A stretch of DNA of 64,000 nt from Frigidibacter albus. GTDB lineage: Bacteria; Pseudomonadota; Alphaproteobacteria; Rhodobacterales; Rhodobacteraceae. Below the pieces are notes generated by a model. The model saw only the letters and a list, made by a program, of their open reading frames with translations, made no database searches and had not been told where the DNA came from. The position numbers and the translations under genes were made by a program. Below, in pieces: positions 37,001-44,815 of this stretch. The stretch covers positions 248,001 through 312,000 of the forward strand of contig NZ_JAAAUC010000001.1 of NCBI RefSeq assembly GCF_009908165.1. The letters are read 5' to 3'. Each line of letters begins with the position of its first letter. Position 1 is the first letter of the stretch.

Positions 37001-37855
37001 GCGGCGGACCGGGCGGTGCTGGCGGGCATCGCGGCGATGGTCACCGCCCCGCGGGGCCGCCGGCGGGTCCGCGGCGCCGCGCCTGCCCGCGCCCTGTCGG
37101 CAGGCGAGATCGCGGTCTTCGACCTGCCCGCCGCCTCGCCCCGGTTCGAATCCTCGGGCGTTCTGCAGATCACCGGCACCGCGCGGCTGATCGCCATCGG
37201 CCTTGATGGGCGCATCGCGCTGAACCAGTTCCCGGCGAAGGACATGACAGAGCTGCCGAGCGCGCTCAGCGCCTTTGCCCTGATCGCGGGGGCAGAGCCC
37301 GGGGCGGAGCTTGCGGGCTGGGTCGAAGGCTCGCGCCTTGCCTATCTCGACCGCTCTGTCTCCCGCTGCCTTGGCGGCTTTGTCACCGCGGAGGGCGCCT
37401 CGCGCAGCCGGGGCGGGCGGGCGGCAGCGTCGGGATGGATACAGGCCGGCACGCTGACCGACCAGTCCGCGCTGGTCGTCACCCGCTTCGACGCCCCCGC
37501 AACCTCGCTGGCGCTGGTGCTGGAGGGGACGCTGACCGACACCGACCTCGAGAACCTCGCCATCGCCTTTGACGGGGCGGAGGAGGCAGGCGCCCGGCCG
37601 ACGCTGCTGCCCTTCGATGGCAAGACGCTGATCGTCTATGCGCTGAAGGCCGGGGCCGGCTTTTCGGTCAGCGTCGGCGGCCAGACGCCGGGCACGCTTG
37701 ACGGTGTAGTGGCGGCGCGGCTGCCGGCCGACCGGCTCGCCTCGCGCATGGTGGCCGAGGCGGTGCGCCTCGATCTCGAGGCGGTGGCAGACCCACGGTC
37801 CGGCACGGTGACTGCCAGCTGGCAGGCCCCAGCCGACCTGAACCCGGTGGAGTAG
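28076..37855 (+). CDS. Giant 3259-residue modular protein with a DUF6603-like region
   Basis: This intact 9.8-kb ORF has three regions. Residues 1 to about 1830 hold a recurring helical motif, roughly W-x(3-9)-D-P-x(2-5)-L, at Trp32, Trp277, Phe482, Trp739, Trp1325, Trp1512 and Trp1700. The copies alternate with beta-rich stretches; the first and fifth are the most alike (NPDDYLKDML versus DDPAARLQEAL). Residues about 2130-2590 are Gly/aromatic-rich beta sequence (GPPAFFLTGIGGGFGINR, LGGFHPSF), which I recognise as DUF6603-like. Residues about 2600-3259 are Ala/Arg-rich, ending in beta strands. There is no signal peptide and no membrane helix. DUF6603 has no known function. A ten-G tract encodes part of a Gly run near residue 2133. 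Confidence 0.85.
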   Translation: MNAFAPGDFGEMSGLLRALGLVTAAGEFNSDWIANPDDYLKDMLAEDGQRQALLNFVATLREGQIERDAENRQWIELFSEPLAPGSAIVFFLVVDDAPQDEVRLSLGVRFATSAPLAVSASSLLFPLFRAGKKGRPATPSPELMGRPGGRIVMTSEVTIADAPAAPGEAGLQAVGVLLSVPTALGDGDPQIGLTLRGLQLPGEAAGRDLVLSLSDPEAVADAGIELILGLLQAQIGTAAGAQIRAFAKLLGLAGDPNIPAFPIADVVERGAAALGDWMAQALGDAPRRTAWLQALAELLANGAAASPSGVTLPVGAAQVRIGLAAVPGAGGRPVVTLSLSFGFSQGAAEVGITADLVRIDLGTRAAVAVPSLRAEARFDLSALAMPNVAADAMLIGFGLDAGRRPLLVIALENAVVFGTTHARLDLTNPDALAAAAAQAATDALAEVLNTLGPAADRIAVALGWRAPPGAGAGYPRVDLIAFLGDPLGALRAHWDDVMSNHAADVTAVLAQLRELLTGDATPGSVTGSGTSASPWLLPLVAGLHVAVWRGADGRLTLGLGFVRSVDTLGQRCTVIETRVRAAIVAIDLASGGASFLPEVLVQALGRARGGGRLVTDQGAVRVEVDHLGITALWTPDGGFGIRLSAPNPAVVFDNVPLPLPVPDLSLPFDEILASLGNREWEALERLAAIVATKLQSRWLDDLVEALGWRPAAPMLGGPRRHRLALSALVDDAGMAIREWLADLIGDPEAEVARRLQPLARFLSGRPNASFVVEGRGTITEPWRIDLLPGSGLPALAAWREPDAPLPVPQTLHSMGLRGWRPGATGLGPGELAQAILSEMPDVGGPFGAGLTAEALHQGLMAVAALWQGTDGLVPPPAAAPAGTVLHLVQNRSAAGLIAGLDLAVLLGAAPAMVVQVTVLAAGAAVDAAIDPARMLDMREAGRDPGAFTPLAGPGTWHVLLAPRADAKLASGDPDGTRGQVARLKTVLQDLAGATVIADAAAGHAAWLALHEMGSGNNRLVTVGLPLSALPPPAAATAEMLRRLGEFLPGPDPAEPDDADLATARRLLSMRLGASAFDLAGLALPSGWTGARRADLEVHLVHGVIDRDTVNRALTATVAAGLSLHAQVRARKRPSRQITSASLGLYLPLRNAPAPGGLAVEGQALAELLGCDIDSTGRFPLPRARAARRIAAGFEIRRQGGWLIGGPGAAVRALPLELRSIDVAVRLSLGGTEPGLDRCEVTLHGVRIHGRAFPRLVLSPGLPDAGLGIDGLAAPTTPEIRQLISVVMQDLEASADVTLGRIREALKAVGVLDAAGGFDGLSLSNWLDDPAARLQEALADAALRQRLLDLIAGFAADHAGLSFDAGSRSLTVALSGSTGEPVFGDWALAATLRPAGASGGSLRLGAAGGLQLAATLAPFALTLRLPAGLAQGLDLPEALPIWPAPNFELLARPVLPALAAFALSRIIEGLRGSDPAVQPVIDAALTAFGLLKTVAGSQVTAVPPQVFIDPGAWIKTALGSSTAVTSARVIAALDGLRPLVNLPGAPGVWDLAPGISLRARSQAGTVLEITLDPALFLPAADVALGGAFGLRFGTDGSVQPALDLFVGLKGGAAGTRAVHLTVAGSDVALVLRPAAGGDIGIYPEVGGLTQLAAAGVVAALPEALDAIVATGTDAGNLLGDIGDALQLRQGGAFDAAQLTAWATDPASTLQARWPQLLAGGLARLGPALPAGVAVTTPAGGVRLQVNNAGTPGSVIAIGFLANPVAVEVSATIAAIPFVRSVAATLRFDATGLTLLQATVGPAEIPLVDAIVLRPVVRLDIGSAAADPFISVGLATDAANTNALALRYDFDTESFDLGFGGNSPEEIAAGIMRFAIDLIGSFVMDLGPVVEILDLDVGSSDVRAVLEGVVLVPGAGLDPEFFRVLPNPGETPQQFFDTKLQRALKLLDNIAAAAPSVSIGGELNISLAKSGNSIGLALTLAQRLEIVGGDIAVWLENDSRWIIGGPPAGIAIGLLRVQGATIGFEPSLSVNGLGIRVGRSNAPLLATPLSLGSIALHIFARIGAGEMLGGAQVQLAEIGAAVGGASGGNPIAQGMLAETNSGDAALAPAFSPAFSVQTRPAAQGGGIAFGFSAGEGGGPWWLPIRKQFGPLYIAQVGLGTQVSNDTLQSISLLFDGGVSIAGLSAAVDDLELRYNLDQGGIFDPASWSVDLAGLAVSADLSGVTLAGGLRKFGENPDVEYVGMLVARVATYGLSLYGGYASIQTGPQGPFTAFFAFGAVTGPIGGPPAFFLTGIGGGFGINRDVVPPTDMSKFDEFVMIAALDPSFDPPGDLMAYMEEVRNTFPALKDRFWFAAGISFNSFALVDGVAVVCIEFGQGFELSIFGLARMALPRPEVALVSIELGLMARFSTEEGVIWIQAQLTDNSWLLHKSARLTGGFAFVSWFKGPLAGQFVLSLGGFHPSFRRDGYPVVPRLGFNWSVASNIVIKAETYFALSSEAIMAGGLFEASAKFGPAFANLSFGGNAIVYFDPFRYMADAHARVSAGIRIKTFLGTVRLSYTLGAFIEVAGPQFHGKARIEVGPIDITVRFGNSANVPAVYISWTDFAAKYLELAPGNRAQALSGMAGKGALPPASATGTEPGTADGSAAHPFDVSSEFELSFTTTIPVTRIDRAGTITPTPAGKQLGLAPVNRVIHNSTLHLSLKKDGVGAERLGDTLKIVMKPRRTGAFPVGVWGPAQNPDVRTVPKGDIITATEGVDFVFKPQLIGKIPAPATGGVAFNQVEAGPRKPLPLRNAGALRARLVSEAVALRAVLSGLDAARMPQFTADWRAAGRSDTAVRSWARERAVPMRVGLLSERIVGTAAAGGKKPVVVRPRPVPGAVFGTLKVRGVMMQAMRATPGLTVAAQTTVKGALSEKVKRMVPPTMADALAGRETRFATALLRAEIAEPLAKTTLIARAVLPETVAARTAVSAGAGKAAAADRAVLAGIAAMVTAPRGRRRVRGAAPARALSAGEIAVFDLPAASPRFESSGVLQITGTARLIAIGLDGRIALNQFPAKDMTELPSALSAFALIAGAEPGAELAGWVEGSRLAYLDRSVSRCLGGFVTAEGASRSRGGRAAASGWIQAGTLTDQSALVVTRFDAPATSLALVLEGTLTDTDLENLAIAFDGAEEAGARPTLLPFDGKTLIVYALKAGAGFSVSVGGQTPGTLDGVVAARLPADRLASRMVAEAVRLDLEAVADPRSGTVTASWQAPADLNPVE
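34474..34483 (+). repeat. Poly-G tract (G10) inside the giant gene
   Basis: Ten consecutive G bases encode GGG after the glutamate of SAGEG, just before the PWWLPIRKQF segment that opens the DUF6603-like region. A one-base slip would truncate the protein at about residue 2135. The tract could be a slippage site or a sequencing-sensitive position. Confidence 0.9.
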
Positions 37856-37858
37856 ATC

Positions 37859-39985
37859 ATGGTCGCGCGAGGCAAGTTCTTTCTCTACGACAGCATCGTC
37901 CCGGCGCTGGAGGCCGGGGACTACACGATGACCGCCCGGGTCGGGCTCGACACCACCGGCGACGGGGTGGAGGAGGGTGACCTGCCGACGGCGCCGCTCG
38001 CCACCCATATCAACGTGACCGCGCCGCGCTTCAAGCTGCCCCCCGATCAGGCGCTGATGACCTTCCCGCCCGCCAATTCGGAAGGCGCGTATGAGGCGCG
38101 CCTGCCGCAGATCGTGCTGAAAAAGCGCACCCTCCCTTGGGACCGCAAGGCTGCCCCGACCGGCACCGTCATCAAGACCCAGACTGTGGAAGAGCGCACG
38201 CCCTGGCTGGCCCTGATCGTCATTGCCGAGGGCGAGGGGCAGGTGGTCCATGACAAGCCGTGGGAAGAGTGCATCACCAACGGCGTGCTGCTGACCGGCC
38301 GGGTCGATACCCCGCGCGCCAGCTATCTTTCGGTGCCGCAATCGACGGTGGACGCGATCTTCCCGACCATCGAAGACCTCGCGATGCTGACCCATGTGCG
38401 CGAGGTGAACCTCGACGATACCGAAGCCGCGATGGGCGATGATGACGGCTTCCTTGCGGTGGTGGTGGCGAACCGGATGCCGCAGTTCGACAGCGTCAAC
38501 TGCAAGCCCAAGGCCTATACCGCCTGCCTCGTGAACCTCGAGGGCCAGCTTGATGCGCTGCCGGTCAAGTCTCCGCCCCGGACGTTCTTCCATGTCTCCG
38601 ATGTCTTCCTGAATGACACCGTCGCCAGCATTGCAGGCGCGGCCATCTCGGGCGCCGCCGTGCCGCTGATAACGCATGGCGAGCCGCGGACGCTCGATGC
38701 AAGCAACCGCGATGCCATGCTGGATGCGGTGCGGCGCGGCGAGGTGGTGTTCCACGAAGGGGCGCTGATGGACCGGGCGGCGATCGGCGCCGATGGCGGC
38801 GCGAACCGGCTGGGCACGATCAGCGCGGAGGATTTCCTCGACGGTAACTTCTCGACCCTCGCCAGCGGGGCGGCGGTCAGCCAGTCCATGCGCGTGGCGG
38901 GCACCTTCCGCGCCTTCGAGTTCCCGTTGGAGCTGGTCACGTTCGAGCGGTTCTTCCGCTTCCCGGTGCTGACCTCGTGGCGCTTCACCTGCGCCGGGGA
39001 TGGCAGTTTCGAGCAGTTGATGCGCAACCTCGATGTCGGCCTCCTCGGCACCAAGGCGGAAGGCGGCTACAAGCGCCCGCTCGCGGATTGCGTGCCGCAG
39101 GCAAGCGGCGCCGATCCGGGCGCGGCCCCGGTCACGAAACTGCCGCTGGAGATTGCCGAGACCGGGCATGTCGGCCTGCCGCACCTGACCCGCACCGGTG
39201 CGCGCGAGAATTCGTGGTATCGCGGCCCGTTATCGCCCCACCAGCTTTTGCGCGACCCGCTTGCGTCGGACGCACCGTTTCCGGTGCTGGCCCATGTCAG
39301 CGACCACCTGCGGATGATGACGCCTGATGGGCGCGAGGATGTGTCGCTTGCCGTCGCCTTCGAGACGGGGCGTCTGATGGCCATGTCGCAACCCTCCTTC
39401 GTGGCCGCGCTGATGCGCTGGCGCGACGAGGCGTTCGGCGCAGCCCGCGCCCGGCAGGGGCAGAAGCTTGCCATTGCCGACAGGCTCCGCCTGCTCGACC
39501 GGTTCGTGGATGCCGCGATCCTGGAGAAGTTCGACACCGCGCTGGCCTTGGGCAATCTGGGGCGCGCGCTGGAGGGCAGCCTTCTGGGCGTGATCGAAAG
39601 CCATAGGCTTCGCACCGTCGGCAACCCGCGCCCGCCGGTGGACGCGGCGCTGGAGATCCCCGAGCTTCGGGGCGATGTCACCCGTTTCACGGCCGAGGGG
39701 CTTGGCCTCGGCGCCGACATCATGGCGCTGATCGCCAAGGCGCCAGAGGACCCGCGCGTGATGACCATGCTGCAATCCACGCAGCCCGGCCTTGTTGCCG
39801 ATACCCGCCTTGAGCTGGACACGAAGGTGACCGCCAGCATCGAGGCCACGCTGGAAACCGGGCTGGGCGTGCTGGCCTCCGTCGCCGTCGGCGCCGAGAA
39901 ATTCGACCTTCAGACCGTCGAGCGCCTGAAGGAGATGGAGAGTCTGGGCGAGTTCGAGGCCGACCGTTTCGGGAGAGACAGATGA
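37859..39985 (+). CDS. Uncharacterised 708-residue protein of the giant operon
   Basis: No family is known to me. The N-terminal 120 residues look like a beta domain (KFFLYDSIVPALEAGDYTMT, LPQIVLKKRTLPWDR). The following region has the stretches LAMLTHVREVNLDDTE and GFLAVVVANRMPQF, then AYTACLVNLEGQLDALP. These read like conserved family motifs. The C-terminal 280 residues are helical (MRWRDEAFGAARARQ, RLLDRFVDAAILEKF). There is no signal peptide or membrane helix. The ATG at 37859 is three bases after the giant gene's stop, and the stop overlaps the next ORF by four bases. It must be made together with the giant protein. Confidence 0.78.
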   Translation: MVARGKFFLYDSIVPALEAGDYTMTARVGLDTTGDGVEEGDLPTAPLATHINVTAPRFKLPPDQALMTFPPANSEGAYEARLPQIVLKKRTLPWDRKAAPTGTVIKTQTVEERTPWLALIVIAEGEGQVVHDKPWEECITNGVLLTGRVDTPRASYLSVPQSTVDAIFPTIEDLAMLTHVREVNLDDTEAAMGDDDGFLAVVVANRMPQFDSVNCKPKAYTACLVNLEGQLDALPVKSPPRTFFHVSDVFLNDTVASIAGAAISGAAVPLITHGEPRTLDASNRDAMLDAVRRGEVVFHEGALMDRAAIGADGGANRLGTISAEDFLDGNFSTLASGAAVSQSMRVAGTFRAFEFPLELVTFERFFRFPVLTSWRFTCAGDGSFEQLMRNLDVGLLGTKAEGGYKRPLADCVPQASGADPGAAPVTKLPLEIAETGHVGLPHLTRTGARENSWYRGPLSPHQLLRDPLASDAPFPVLAHVSDHLRMMTPDGREDVSLAVAFETGRLMAMSQPSFVAALMRWRDEAFGAARARQGQKLAIADRLRLLDRFVDAAILEKFDTALALGNLGRALEGSLLGVIESHRLRTVGNPRPPVDAALEIPELRGDVTRFTAEGLGLGADIMALIAKAPEDPRVMTMLQSTQPGLVADTRLELDTKVTASIEATLETGLGVLASVAVGAEKFDLQTVERLKEMESLGEFEADRFGRDR

Positions 39986-41010
39986 ACATATCGAGCATAT
40001 CGACCTACGCAATCCTCAGCGCCGCCCTGGCGGACCGCGCCTTCGTCGCGGGCGGCAATACCGAAACCCCGACCATCGCACCCGAGAACATCCTGCGCTT
40101 CCTGGCCCGGCTGCGGATGCTGGAGGGCGTTCCCTTCAACAACCTCGTCCCCGACGCGGACCTGCTGCCCAACGAGTCGATCCGCTTCTTCTTTCTCGAC
40201 CGAGCCTGGACCGATGCACTGGTGCAGGGCGCGCTGAGCGTCGGCACGGGCAACACCATCGAGCGGGCGCAGATGGAGCGGCTGTATCCCAAGATCGAGG
40301 CAGAGATCGACGATGCCGAGCGGCGCTATCGCGCGCCGGGAGGGGAGCCGCTGCTGGGCGGCACCGCCGGGCTGGTCACCGGCTTCGTGATGCGCTCTGC
40401 CGCCGTTGCCGGCTGGCCGGGCCTGCATGTGCGCGCCTACCGCAGCGAGCCTGCGGACAACGATGAAGAGATCGTGGCGGAATCCGATGCCAGCCGGATC
40501 AAGCTGCTGCGGCTGGAACGGCTTGCCCCCTCGGTCCTGCTGGCGCTGTTCGACGGGGTGCCGAGCGTGCTGCATATCGAGGAGCCGCGGCAGGGCGTGC
40601 AATATGGCGTGCGGATGGAGCCTTCGGCGGGCGGGCAGTGGAAGTCCTTCGTGCCGGCGCGCAACGTGCAGACGGCGGGCTATGTCAACGCCGCCGGCAA
40701 CGCGGTGGACACGTCCTTGCAGGCGGCCGAGATCCCGGTGGCGTTCCGGCGCGGCGCGGCCGGGGTCATAGACATGACCAACACAGCACGCAATTTCGCC
40801 GCCGCCACGGGCACGGGGATGAGCAATGGCCCGGCCGACCCGGTCGATGGCGCCGAGTTCGCGCTGCAGATGATCCGCTTCCCCTACCGGCAGGTGTTCG
40901 CACAGTCCGAAACCAGCCCTGGCATCCAGAACGATGCCTTCCGGCCCACGGCGTTGACCGTCTCGCAGGGCTACACGCGTCTGCTGGACATCAAGATCGC
41001 GGAGGGTTGA
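39982..41010 (+). CDS. Uncharacterised 342-residue protein of the giant operon
   Basis: It is not assigned to a family. It has an N-terminal helical segment (ENILRFLARLRMLEGVPFNN, SIRFFFLDRAWTDALVQGAL). Next comes a central segment with GFVMRSAAVAGWPGLHVRAY and ALFDGVPSVLHIEEPRQGVQ, and then a beta-rich end with MIRFPYRQVFAQ. The combination of a WPGLxVRAY strand and an IEEPxxGxxYGV strand looks like a specific conserved fold. The ATG overlaps the preceding stop (ATGA). The next gene starts four bases after its stop. It is probably a cytoplasmic or complex-bound subunit. Confidence 0.78.
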   Translation: MNISSISTYAILSAALADRAFVAGGNTETPTIAPENILRFLARLRMLEGVPFNNLVPDADLLPNESIRFFFLDRAWTDALVQGALSVGTGNTIERAQMERLYPKIEAEIDDAERRYRAPGGEPLLGGTAGLVTGFVMRSAAVAGWPGLHVRAYRSEPADNDEEIVAESDASRIKLLRLERLAPSVLLALFDGVPSVLHIEEPRQGVQYGVRMEPSAGGQWKSFVPARNVQTAGYVNAAGNAVDTSLQAAEIPVAFRRGAAGVIDMTNTARNFAAATGTGMSNGPADPVDGAEFALQMIRFPYRQVFAQSETSPGIQNDAFRPTALTVSQGYTRLLDIKIAEG

Positions 41011-41014
41011 AAGG

Positions 41015-44000
41015 ATGGCCGTGATCGACCCCAAGGTGATGGACGCGGTCCTGTCGAAGTCGAACTGGTCGATGGCGGCAGAGCTGACGCAAAAGGCCTT
41101 CGGCGCGTTCGAGGTGTTCACCCCGCATTTCGCGCTGCCCGACCCGGCATTGGTGGTGCCGGTGGATGTGCAGGCGCTCTACGTGCCCGTCTCGCATTCC
41201 GAACGCTATGTGAAGCTGCCGCTGGAGCTTGGCGGCCCGGCGGGCGAGGACAAGCCGGTTGATCCCTTCTCGGCCCCTGTCGTCCGGCCCGCGGGCATCC
41301 ACCTGCACTGGGCGCTGCCCGACGGGCTGCTGCGCGGCGAGCTGCGCGACGATCCGGGTGCGCCGATGCCGATGCGGGCACTGCCGAACCGCTGGCTGGT
41401 GGTGCGGATGACCGGGCCTCAGAAGGCCCGGCGGCTGGACCTTGCCGCCTGGGTGATCGAGTCCGAACGGGGCAAGGTCTGGCGGCTGGACGAGTATCCG
41501 GACGGTCCGGCAGAGGGCGATGGGGACGAGCTGGAGCCCACTGAGTTGGACGGGATCATCGGCGGCTCTCCGAACTGGACGGCGGTCTATGATGCGACGC
41601 GCAACCGCTTCGCCTTCCACGACCCGCTGGCGGGTGTCGATGCCGGGCGCGTCACCACAAAGCTGGCCAGCTATGTCGTCATCGGCTGGTGGTCGCTGCG
41701 CACCAATGATCCGCTCGCGTCGAGCTACTGGCCTTTCGCCGTTTCTCGCCGCCTGTCGGAGTTCGGCTGGACCGCCTCGACCGCGCCTATGGGGCCGAAG
41801 CCGGCCTTCCAGCCGCAAGCGGTGAAGCTGGCCGCCACGCGCGAGGCGGCAGGCTTTTCCAGGCAGGTCGATGTGCGCAGTGCCCTGAAGCTGTCCGCCT
41901 CGCAGGCGCCGCTTGCGCGCGCCTTCAACGAGGTGCGGTTCGACATGGTGGGAATGCCCGGCTTCCTGACCCGCTATGACACGCTGATGCATGGCTGCGT
42001 CTATGGCGTGCCGCTGACGGGTGGCATCGGCAAGGATCTTGCGCCCAAGGCCGCGGCCATCGACCTCTCGATGGCCCCGACGCTGGAGCGGCTGATCGCG
42101 GCGCAGGCGGCCAAGGGCCTTGGCATCACTGCGCGCAGCAAGCGCGAGTATTTTGAAAGCCTGCTGACCTCGGTCGCCAATTCCTCGATCCTGACGCTCG
42201 GCGACCGCGACGGCGTGGTGAAGCTTGACGAGGCGGAACATGCCGACGGGTTCGAGGCGTTCCGCGGACCCGAGACCTATGAGGATGTCATCGTCGAGCG
42301 GTCGCAATCGGCGCTGAAGGCCGGGCGGCCCCTGCGAACCAAACGCGCGGCCAAGGAGTCTGGCGCGCCGATCAAGGCCGAGGTGATCTGGAAGGGCACC
42401 CGCACCGGCAGGTCCACAGCCTCGGAATACGAGATGCGGCAGACCGCCAGCGATCTGTCGCGCAAGATGTTCGGCGGGCCCATCAGCAATGACGCGCCCG
42501 TCACCCGCCGCGTCGCGCGCCCGGGGCCGCGCTATCACCGCGCTGTTGCCCCGGTGGTGGGGCTGCGCAACTTCGGCCGCACCAACCGCTTCAGCGATGG
42601 TCGCTTCGATGACGGCGCGCTGGTCTGCCGCTGGACCATGGAGCTGGTGACGGGATTTGGCGAGCGCTACAAGGCGGCGGACTACCTGCCGCTGCTGCAG
42701 GCCAGCGCCTTGCCGGCGCTGACCAACACCCTTCTGCAGCACTCCTATCTCTACGACCCCTACATGATGACCTGGGCTTTCGCGGCCATCCAGCAGGTGG
42801 TGCCCGCGAAATACGCTGCCCCGATGCAAAGCCGCCTGCGCGGCGAGATGGCGCTGCGCTATTCTGCGGACGGCGTCTATGACGGGGTCGCGCCGGTGGC
42901 GCGCGGCAGCGGCACAACCTCGGCCATGACCAAGATGGGTATCAGCGAAGAGCTGCGCCGCTTCTCGCTGTTCGAAGGGCGCGACCCAAGCCCGGTGGGC
43001 ATCACCAGCTGGGCGCAGCCCTGGTGTCCGGTCTGGCTGGAATGGGAGGCGGTGCTGGAGCCGGGGCTTGCCCTTCAGGGCTGGCTGCTGGACCGGGTGG
43101 AGTTCACTGGCGCGTCCGAAACCGACGGAAAGACCCTCACGCTGCGCGGCCGCGCCGCCATCACCTCGGGTCTGGCGAAGTCCTATCAGGCGGTGATCGA
43201 AAGCTACCTGATCGCCGAGAACCAGCGGGATGCCGCCGGGGCGGGCGAGATCGCCGAGAGCCATGAGGCGGCGCTGTCCGACCTTGCGGCCTTCCTGCGC
43301 GAGGCGGATCTGGGCTCGGTCACGCTGGACGCGGTGAGTGACGCCTGGCTGGCGGTGCAGAACGGCCCCGACGGGCGCGACATGCCGGTGGCGCCGGAGG
43401 TGGCCGATGCGCTGAAGGCGCTGGGGCTGCCGCGGCTGGTGGCCAGCGGCAAGCTGCAGCTGGCGCGGGCGCGGATCATCGACAGCTTCGGGCGATTCCG
43501 CGACCTTGCGGCAGGCGGCATCACCCTGCCGGTGGCGCTGGAAACCACCACGCGGACCGGCGCCAGGGCGATGAGCCTGCCGCCGCGCCTGTCGCTGCCC
43601 GCGCGGATCATGTGGCGGTTCGTCGATCCCGCCGATGCCGGGCCGGCCCCTGCCGAAGGGCGGCTTGATCAGGCGGAGCCGGCGAATACGGTCAATCCCA
43701 TCGCAGGCTTCATCCTGCCCGACTTCATGGACGAGTCGATCGAGGTCTTCGATCAGACCGGCACGCCGCTTGGCGAGGTCCTCCACGACCCCGTGACCGG
43801 CGGGCTGATCTGGGAGGGGGGCGTCGGCCGCGAGGGCCCCGCCGTGACCCTGCCGGAACAGGGGCTGCCGCCCTCGGCGCGCCTCTGCGGGCGCATCGCG
43901 CAGGGGATGATCGACGCCGACATCGCGCAGCGGGCCAATGCCGAAACCGCGGACAAGGAAAGCCCGCTCAGCGCCTTCCTGCGCGCCGTGGACACGACGA

Positions 44001-44815
44001 TGTGGAGCGTCGATGCCTCGCTTGCCTTCGCGGGTGCGACCATCGCGGGACTGGTTGGCCGCCCCGTGGCGGTGGTGTCGACCCTGCTGTGGCTCGACAT
44101 CCCGCAAGAGCTGTCGCTGACCGGGGCTTTCGGCGCGAACGCGAATGCCATCCGTGACATGCTGATCCGCGAGGCCGTGTTCGAGGCGGTCAAGACCCAG
44201 GCCTTCGAGGTGCGGCTGGGGGAGCTCGCCAAGGGGTATGACGGGCTTTACGGCTATTTCATCGGCGAGGATTTCCAGCATTTTCACCTGGTCGAGAAAG
44301 AGGTGGGCCGGGCCGCGCGCCTCAACGGCTCGGGCCAAGGCTTCCGGGCGCTTCTGGGCACCATCGCCGCACAGATCGGGACCGACCTGTTGCCCGCGCT
44401 CAGCCCGATCGACTGCCCCTACATCATTGCGAGCGAAGCGCTGCCCCTGCACTCGGGCCAAAGGGTGCGGCTGACGCTGCTGATGCACCCTTCGGCCCGA
44501 GTCCATGCCACCACCGGCATTCTGCCGCGCAAGTCGCTGGAGCTGGTGCGCGACTGGGTGGCGCCCGGTCTTGGCCGCATCGCGCCCTCGGCGCGGATCG
44601 GGCCGGTGATCATCGACCCCGACAAGGTGCGCCTGCCCAAGATCGCGGCTTTCGGTGCCAACCAGACCTGGACGCGGCGCGACGGCCCGCTGACCTGGCG
44701 CGACGATCCGATCCTGTCGGCCACGCAGGCGGCGCTGCTGCCCGATGGGCGCGTGACCCTGCAAGAGGGCTACATCCGCATCGCGCCGGCGGACACGGAA
44801 GAAGGGGGCGGCTGA
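41015..44815 (+). CDS. Uncharacterised 1266-residue protein of the giant operon
   Basis: This is a large soluble protein of unknown function. Near residues 88-105 it has a striking motif, GIHLHWALPDGLLRG, followed by RWLVVRMTG and a WVIESE strand. Later landmarks are LMHGCVYGVPLTGG (about residue 325) and the aromatic-rich YDPYMMTWAFAAIQQVVP (about residue 580). WCPVWLEWEAVLEP (about 670) and LSLPARIMWRFVDP (about 860) are further markers. No catalytic motif that I know is evident, and it has no signal peptide. The ATG at 41015 has AAGG just before it. The stop shares a base with the start of the propeller gene (TGATG). A structural or scaffold role in a complex is more likely than an isolated enzyme. 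Confidence 0.78.
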   Translation: MAVIDPKVMDAVLSKSNWSMAAELTQKAFGAFEVFTPHFALPDPALVVPVDVQALYVPVSHSERYVKLPLELGGPAGEDKPVDPFSAPVVRPAGIHLHWALPDGLLRGELRDDPGAPMPMRALPNRWLVVRMTGPQKARRLDLAAWVIESERGKVWRLDEYPDGPAEGDGDELEPTELDGIIGGSPNWTAVYDATRNRFAFHDPLAGVDAGRVTTKLASYVVIGWWSLRTNDPLASSYWPFAVSRRLSEFGWTASTAPMGPKPAFQPQAVKLAATREAAGFSRQVDVRSALKLSASQAPLARAFNEVRFDMVGMPGFLTRYDTLMHGCVYGVPLTGGIGKDLAPKAAAIDLSMAPTLERLIAAQAAKGLGITARSKREYFESLLTSVANSSILTLGDRDGVVKLDEAEHADGFEAFRGPETYEDVIVERSQSALKAGRPLRTKRAAKESGAPIKAEVIWKGTRTGRSTASEYEMRQTASDLSRKMFGGPISNDAPVTRRVARPGPRYHRAVAPVVGLRNFGRTNRFSDGRFDDGALVCRWTMELVTGFGERYKAADYLPLLQASALPALTNTLLQHSYLYDPYMMTWAFAAIQQVVPAKYAAPMQSRLRGEMALRYSADGVYDGVAPVARGSGTTSAMTKMGISEELRRFSLFEGRDPSPVGITSWAQPWCPVWLEWEAVLEPGLALQGWLLDRVEFTGASETDGKTLTLRGRAAITSGLAKSYQAVIESYLIAENQRDAAGAGEIAESHEAALSDLAAFLREADLGSVTLDAVSDAWLAVQNGPDGRDMPVAPEVADALKALGLPRLVASGKLQLARARIIDSFGRFRDLAAGGITLPVALETTTRTGARAMSLPPRLSLPARIMWRFVDPADAGPAPAEGRLDQAEPANTVNPIAGFILPDFMDESIEVFDQTGTPLGEVLHDPVTGGLIWEGGVGREGPAVTLPEQGLPPSARLCGRIAQGMIDADIAQRANAETADKESPLSAFLRAVDTTMWSVDASLAFAGATIAGLVGRPVAVVSTLLWLDIPQELSLTGAFGANANAIRDMLIREAVFEAVKTQAFEVRLGELAKGYDGLYGYFIGEDFQHFHLVEKEVGRAARLNGSGQGFRALLGTIAAQIGTDLLPALSPIDCPYIIASEALPLHSGQRVRLTLLMHPSARVHATTGILPRKSLELVRDWVAPGLGRIAPSARIGPVIIDPDKVRLPKIAAFGANQTWTRRDGPLTWRDDPILSATQAALLPDGRVTLQEGYIRIAPADTEEGGG

